Positions 5,664 to 7,918 of a stretch of DNA of 7,918 bases are shown here, in pieces. Location of the stretch: the NCBI GenBank assembly GCA_905215665.1, contig CAJMQR010000051.1, positions 1 to 7,918 of the forward strand, given 5' to 3'. The position numbers and the translations under genes were made by a program. Under the pieces are notes generated by a model, which saw only the letters and a program-made list of their open reading frames with translations, was not told the DNA's origin and ran no database searches. This DNA is from an uncultured bacterium. Lineage in GTDB: Bacteria > Bacillota > Clostridia > Oscillospirales > Oscillospiraceae. Each line of letters opens with the position of its first letter. Position 1 is the stretch's first letter.

Positions 5664-6032
5664 ATGAGCTGGAAACTCAGTACGGACCGTCAAATCTGGA
5701 TGCAGCTCACGGAGGTTCTGACACAGCGTGTCGTTTCGGGGCAGTATCCACCCGGCATCCGCATTCCGTCCGTCCGCGATCTGGCAGCGGAGGCGGGCGT
5801 CAATCCCAACACGATGCAGCGCGCCCTGGCCGCCATGGAAGAGGAAGGGCTTCTGACCTCGCAGCGAAATACCGGGCGCTATGTTACACAGGACACCGAC
5901 CAGATTGCCGCGACGCGGAACAGACTGGCTGAGCGGGAACTCGCGCTTTTCCGCGAAAAAATGAAGCAGCTCGGGTATTCCGGGCAGGAAATCACACAAT
6001 TACTGATGAAAGGGGAACCAAACAATGAATGA
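5664..6032 (+). CDS. GntR-family transcriptional regulator, YtrA subfamily
   Basis: The 122-residue length is typical of the YtrA subfamily, which pairs a GntR winged helix-turn-helix with only a short helical tail and has no large ligand-binding domain. The DNA-binding part spans about residues 8-75: IWMQLTEVLTQRVVSGQYPPG, then IPSVRDLAAEAGVNPNTMQRAL (recognition helix near 45-57) and the wing EEEGLLTSQRNTGRYVT. Residues about 80-115 are charged, helical and end with GYSGQEITQLL, probably the dimerisation arm. The start is set by GGAGGTGA (5652-5659). The last bases overlap the ATPase start. It probably represses its own operon through the palindrome at 5622-5641 and is released by a signal linked to the transporter's cargo, often a wall-active compound in this subfamily; the inducer here is unknown. 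Confidence 0.92.
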   Translation: MSWKLSTDRQIWMQLTEVLTQRVVSGQYPPGIRIPSVRDLAAEAGVNPNTMQRALAAMEEEGLLTSQRNTGRYVTQDTDQIAATRNRLAERELALFREKMKQLGYSGQEITQLLMKGEPNNE

Positions 6033-6747
6033 CCTTGTCGTTTGCAGCGGACTGACCAAGCGTTTCGGTGCGCTGACCGCGCTGGATCATGTCGATCTGC
6101 ATCTGAATTCCGGGCGGATCGTCGGCCTGCTTGGGCCGAATGGCTCCGGGAAAACCACGCTGATCAAACTGATGTCCGGACTTCTCCGCCCAACCGAGGG
6201 CAATATATCCATTGCCGGATATCCCATCGGCCCGCAGAGCAAGGCCGTCGTCGCCTATCTGCCGGACAAAATGTTTTATGCGAACTGGATGAAGGCGGAG
6301 GATTTGATCGACCTGTTTGCGGATTTCTATGCAGATTTCCGCAGGGAGCGTGCGGAGGCCATGTGCGCCGCGCTCGGCATCGGAATGAGAGCCTCGGTGA
6401 AAAGCATGTCGAAAGGGACGCAGGAAAAGCTGCAGCTCATTCTGGTAATGAGCCGCGACGCGAAGCTTTATCTGCTTGATGAGCCCATCGCCGGCGTCGA
6501 TCCCGCCGCGCGCGATTTCATCCTGCGCACCATTCTCACGAACTATATGCCGGAAAGCACTATTTTACTCTCCACGCATCTGATCGCAGACATCGAGCCG
6601 GTACTGGATGAGGCCGTATTTCTCAAAGAGGGACGGGTCGTCCGCCATGACGCTGTGGATCACATCCGCGAGGTCGAAGGAAAATCCGTGGACGAGGTGT
6701 TCCGCGAGATCTTCCGTACCATTCCCTATGGAGGTATGTGGCAATGA
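6025..6747 (+). CDS. ABC transporter ATP-binding protein (YtrB-like)
   Basis: A single nucleotide-binding domain of 240 residues. Walker A is GPNGSGKTT (37-45), Walker B is KLYLLDEP (147-154) with catalytic Glu153, the D-loop is at GVDP (157-160), and the switch histidine is His185 in STH. The signature motif is SMSKGTQEK (127-135), a variant of LSGGQ often seen in YtrB- and BcrA-like ATPases. At the Q-loop position the sequence reads AYLPDKMFY (78-86), with Asp81 where glutamine is usual. The protein powers export together with the membrane protein encoded next. Its ATG overlaps the end of the regulator gene by 8 bases, with AGGGGA (6011-6016) as ribosome binding site, and its stop overlaps the permease start, so the three genes form one tight operon. 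Confidence 0.93.
   Translation: MNDLVVCSGLTKRFGALTALDHVDLHLNSGRIVGLLGPNGSGKTTLIKLMSGLLRPTEGNISIAGYPIGPQSKAVVAYLPDKMFYANWMKAEDLIDLFADFYADFRRERAEAMCAALGIGMRASVKSMSKGTQEKLQLILVMSRDAKLYLLDEPIAGVDPAARDFILRTILTNYMPESTILLSTHLIADIEPVLDEAVFLKEGRVVRHDAVDHIREVEGKSVDEVFREIFRTIPYGGMWQ
6730..6734 (+). promoter_or_regulatory. Ribosome binding site deciding the permease start
   Basis: GGAGG inside the end of the ATPase gene lies 3 bases before GTG 6738, 9 bases before ATG 6744 and 12 before ATG 6747. The ATG at 6744, which forms ATGA with the ATPase stop, has the best spacing. Confidence 0.65.
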
Positions 6748-7544
6748 TGCGTAAACTTCTGAAATATGACCTGCGTGCCAACATCAAGCTGTTTCTCTTC
6801 ATCTGGCCGGCCATGCTTGTGGTAGCCGGGCTGCAAAGGCTGCTGCTCAGTCTGCAGGTTGAGGGTTTTCCCGGAAAATTCCTCGTCGGACTTTTGACCG
6901 TGCTGATGCTCTTTACCATGGTTGCGGTGGTCGTTCTGTGTTTCATCCTCTGCGTGATCCGCTTTTATTCGGGACTGCTGCGGCGCGAGGGCTACCTGAT
7001 GTTCACGCTTCCGGTCAAGCCCTGGCAGCTTCTGACCTCAAAATTCCTTGCCGCGATGCTGACGCTCCTCCAGACGTTCATCCTCGCCTATTTCGGAATC
7101 GCGCTGATTCTCTCAGGCACGACGGACGGCGTCTGGCATACGATGTTCAACTTCAGTCAGATTATGGATCAGAAGCTCAATGCGCTGACTCTGACTCTGG
7201 CTGCGCTGACCGCGCTGGCAGCGCTTGCGAATATGCTTTTACGGGTATATTTCGTCTCCTGTCTCGGCCATCTGTTCCGCCGCGCGCGCATTTTTCTGTC
7301 GATTCTGTTCTATTACCTGATCGGCATCCTCGTGCAGATTGTCTCCATGCTTGCGTTAGTGCGCGTCACCGTCGGCGCGGAAATTCCCTTGCTGAATGCG
7401 CTGTGCAACTGGTTCACTACGCTGAGCTTCAACGCTTCCCTGAGTGTATTCCTCGGATGCATTCTGCTTGCCAATGTCGCCATCGGCTGCGTCTACTTCT
7501 TCGTCTCCGAAGTGATCCTGCGTAAGCGCCTGAACCTCGATTAA
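6744..7544 (+). CDS. ABC-2-type transporter permease subunit
   Basis: The 266-residue protein has about six hydrophobic segments, near residues 17-37, 47-73, 101-125, 147-172, 182-207 and 232-255. The cytoplasmic N-terminus begins MMRKLLKYDLRANIK, common in this family. Between the second and third helices lies FYSGLLRREGYLMFTLPVKPW (74-94), a loop shared by clostridial ABC-2-like permeases and probably the coupling helix that contacts the ATPase. It should form the membrane channel with the upstream ATPase, acting as a homodimer since no second permease gene follows before the terminator. The substrate is unknown; self-protection or lipid/peptide export fits a YtrA-linked system. The basic end (ILRKRLNLD) suggests a complete C-terminus. 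Other starts at 6738 and 6747 change the N-terminus by only one or two residues. Confidence 0.88.
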   Translation: MMRKLLKYDLRANIKLFLFIWPAMLVVAGLQRLLLSLQVEGFPGKFLVGLLTVLMLFTMVAVVVLCFILCVIRFYSGLLRREGYLMFTLPVKPWQLLTSKFLAAMLTLLQTFILAYFGIALILSGTTDGVWHTMFNFSQIMDQKLNALTLTLAALTALAALANMLLRVYFVSCLGHLFRRARIFLSILFYYLIGILVQIVSMLALVRVTVGAEIPLLNALCNWFTTLSFNASLSVFLGCILLANVAIGCVYFFVSEVILRKRLNLD

Positions 7545-7564
7545 CTCGATGAAACAGAATCCAA

Positions 7565-7620
7565 ATAGCAAACAGCGCATGGTCTTGATCAAGGCCATGC
7601 GCTGTTTGCTATATTCTTTT
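7565..7620. terminator. Long symmetric terminator hairpin between convergent genes
   Basis: ATAGCAAACAGCGCATGG (7565-7582) pairs perfectly with 7595-7612. Inside it a T-G wobble (7583/7594) and CTTGATCAAG (7584-7593) continue the symmetry, leaving only a tiny tip loop. It is followed on the plus strand by ATTCTTTT (7613-7620) and on the minus strand by a short TTT. It lies 20 bases after the ABC permease stop and 12 bases after the tsf stop, so it probably serves both. Confidence 0.82.
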
Positions 7621-7624
7621 GAAG

Positions 7625-7918
7625 TTATTTTCCCATGTGCATCTGCGCGGCGACTTCGGCAGCGAAGTCTTCCTGCTTCTTCTCGATGCCCTCGCCCTTC
7701 TCGAAGCGGACCGCGTCAACAAACCTGACGGAGCCGCCCAGAGCCTTGGCCGCGGAATTGACGTACTGCTCGACGGTGACGGATCCGTCCTTGACGAAGG
7801 CCTGCTGCATAAGGCAGTTCTCCTCGTAGAACTTGTTGATCTTGCCGGCGGCGATCTTTTCCTTGACCTGCTGGGGCTTGGAAGCCATCTTGGGATCGTT
7901 GTCCATCAGCGCCAGCGC
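7625..7918 (-). CDS. tsf: Elongation factor Ts, C-terminal part, cut by right edge
   Basis: The minus strand codes for the last 97 residues of EF-Ts, the exchange factor that removes GDP from EF-Tu in translation. Recognisable stretches are KPQQVKEKIAAGKINKFYEE followed by NCLMQQAFVKDGSVTVEQYV, and then VRFEKGEGIEKKQEDFAAEV before the end. The frame stays open to the window edge (ALALMDNDPK...), so the EF-Tu-contacting N-terminus lies outside; an internal ATG at 7904-7906 is not the true start. The gene is normally downstream of rpsB, which would be expected to the right of this window. It converges with the ABC operon and shares the hairpin at 7565-7612. Confidence 0.95.
   Translation of the reverse strand, partial: ALALMDNDPKMASKPQQVKEKIAAGKINKFYEENCLMQQAFVKDGSVTVEQYVNSAAKALGGSVRFVDAVRFEKGEGIEKKQEDFAAEVAAQMHMGK

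Noticed and set aside
1..7918. CRISPR arrays, tRNA or rRNA genes, insertion sequences, toxin-antitoxin pairs and phage genes
   Set aside because: I looked on both strands and found no spaced repeats, cloverleaf, transposase motif or phage protein; the window reads as ordinary chromosome.

Overview
The window looks like a chromosomal stretch from an anaerobic, moderately GC-rich Firmicute, most likely a gut-type Clostridia of the Oscillospiraceae/Ruminococcaceae kind. The reasons are the GC-ending codons, strong AGGAGG-type ribosome binding sites, -35/-10 promoters with 17-bp spacers, S-layer homology (SLH) repeats, a YtrA-type GntR/ABC cassette and the character of the EF-Ts C-terminus. This placement is an inference from protein character, not from any search. 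I see no phage gene, insertion sequence, CRISPR array, tRNA or rRNA.

Layout from left to right. (1) Bases 1-544, minus strand: the N-terminal part of a family 2 glycosyltransferase (GtrB/ArnC/DPM1-like), cut by the left edge. (2) Bases 554-663: a compact divergent promoter region. (3) Bases 664-2207, plus strand: a two-gene unit of a cytoplasmic type I L-asparaginase and a cysteine-rich DUF2284 protein, joined by an ATGA start/stop overlap. (4) Bases 2401-3771, plus: a 12-helix APC-superfamily amino-acid permease with its own promoter and a strong intrinsic terminator. (5) Bases 3954-5372, plus: a secreted protein with an N-terminal Cys/His (CHAP- or NlpC/P60-like) domain, an Ig/Fn3-like middle and C-terminal SLH repeats. 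It is preceded by an imperfect direct repeat lying over its candidate promoter and followed by two tandem hairpins. (6) Bases 5664-7544, plus: a three-gene operon of a YtrA-type GntR repressor, an ABC ATPase and an ABC-2-like permease, with overlapping genes and a near-perfect 20-bp palindrome over the promoter -10. (7) Bases 7625-7918, minus: the C-terminal part of elongation factor Ts (tsf), cut by the right edge and convergent with the ABC operon across a long symmetric terminator hairpin.

Functional reading. Asparaginase (Asn to Asp plus ammonia) and the neighbouring amino-acid permease would fit local amino-acid catabolism, but they appear to be separate transcription units and the permease substrate cannot be read from sequence. 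The GntR/ABC set fits the large class of small-molecule or cell-envelope-stress responsive exporters in which the GntR protein represses its own operon until induced. The SLH protein is probably an extracytoplasmic, wall-associated hydrolase or transpeptidase-like protein.

Most of the window is ordinary chromosomal content. The points most worth a second look are the putative GntR operator, the direct repeats ahead of the SLH gene, the Cys/His domain of the SLH protein, and the translational coupling of a DUF2284 protein to asparaginase.
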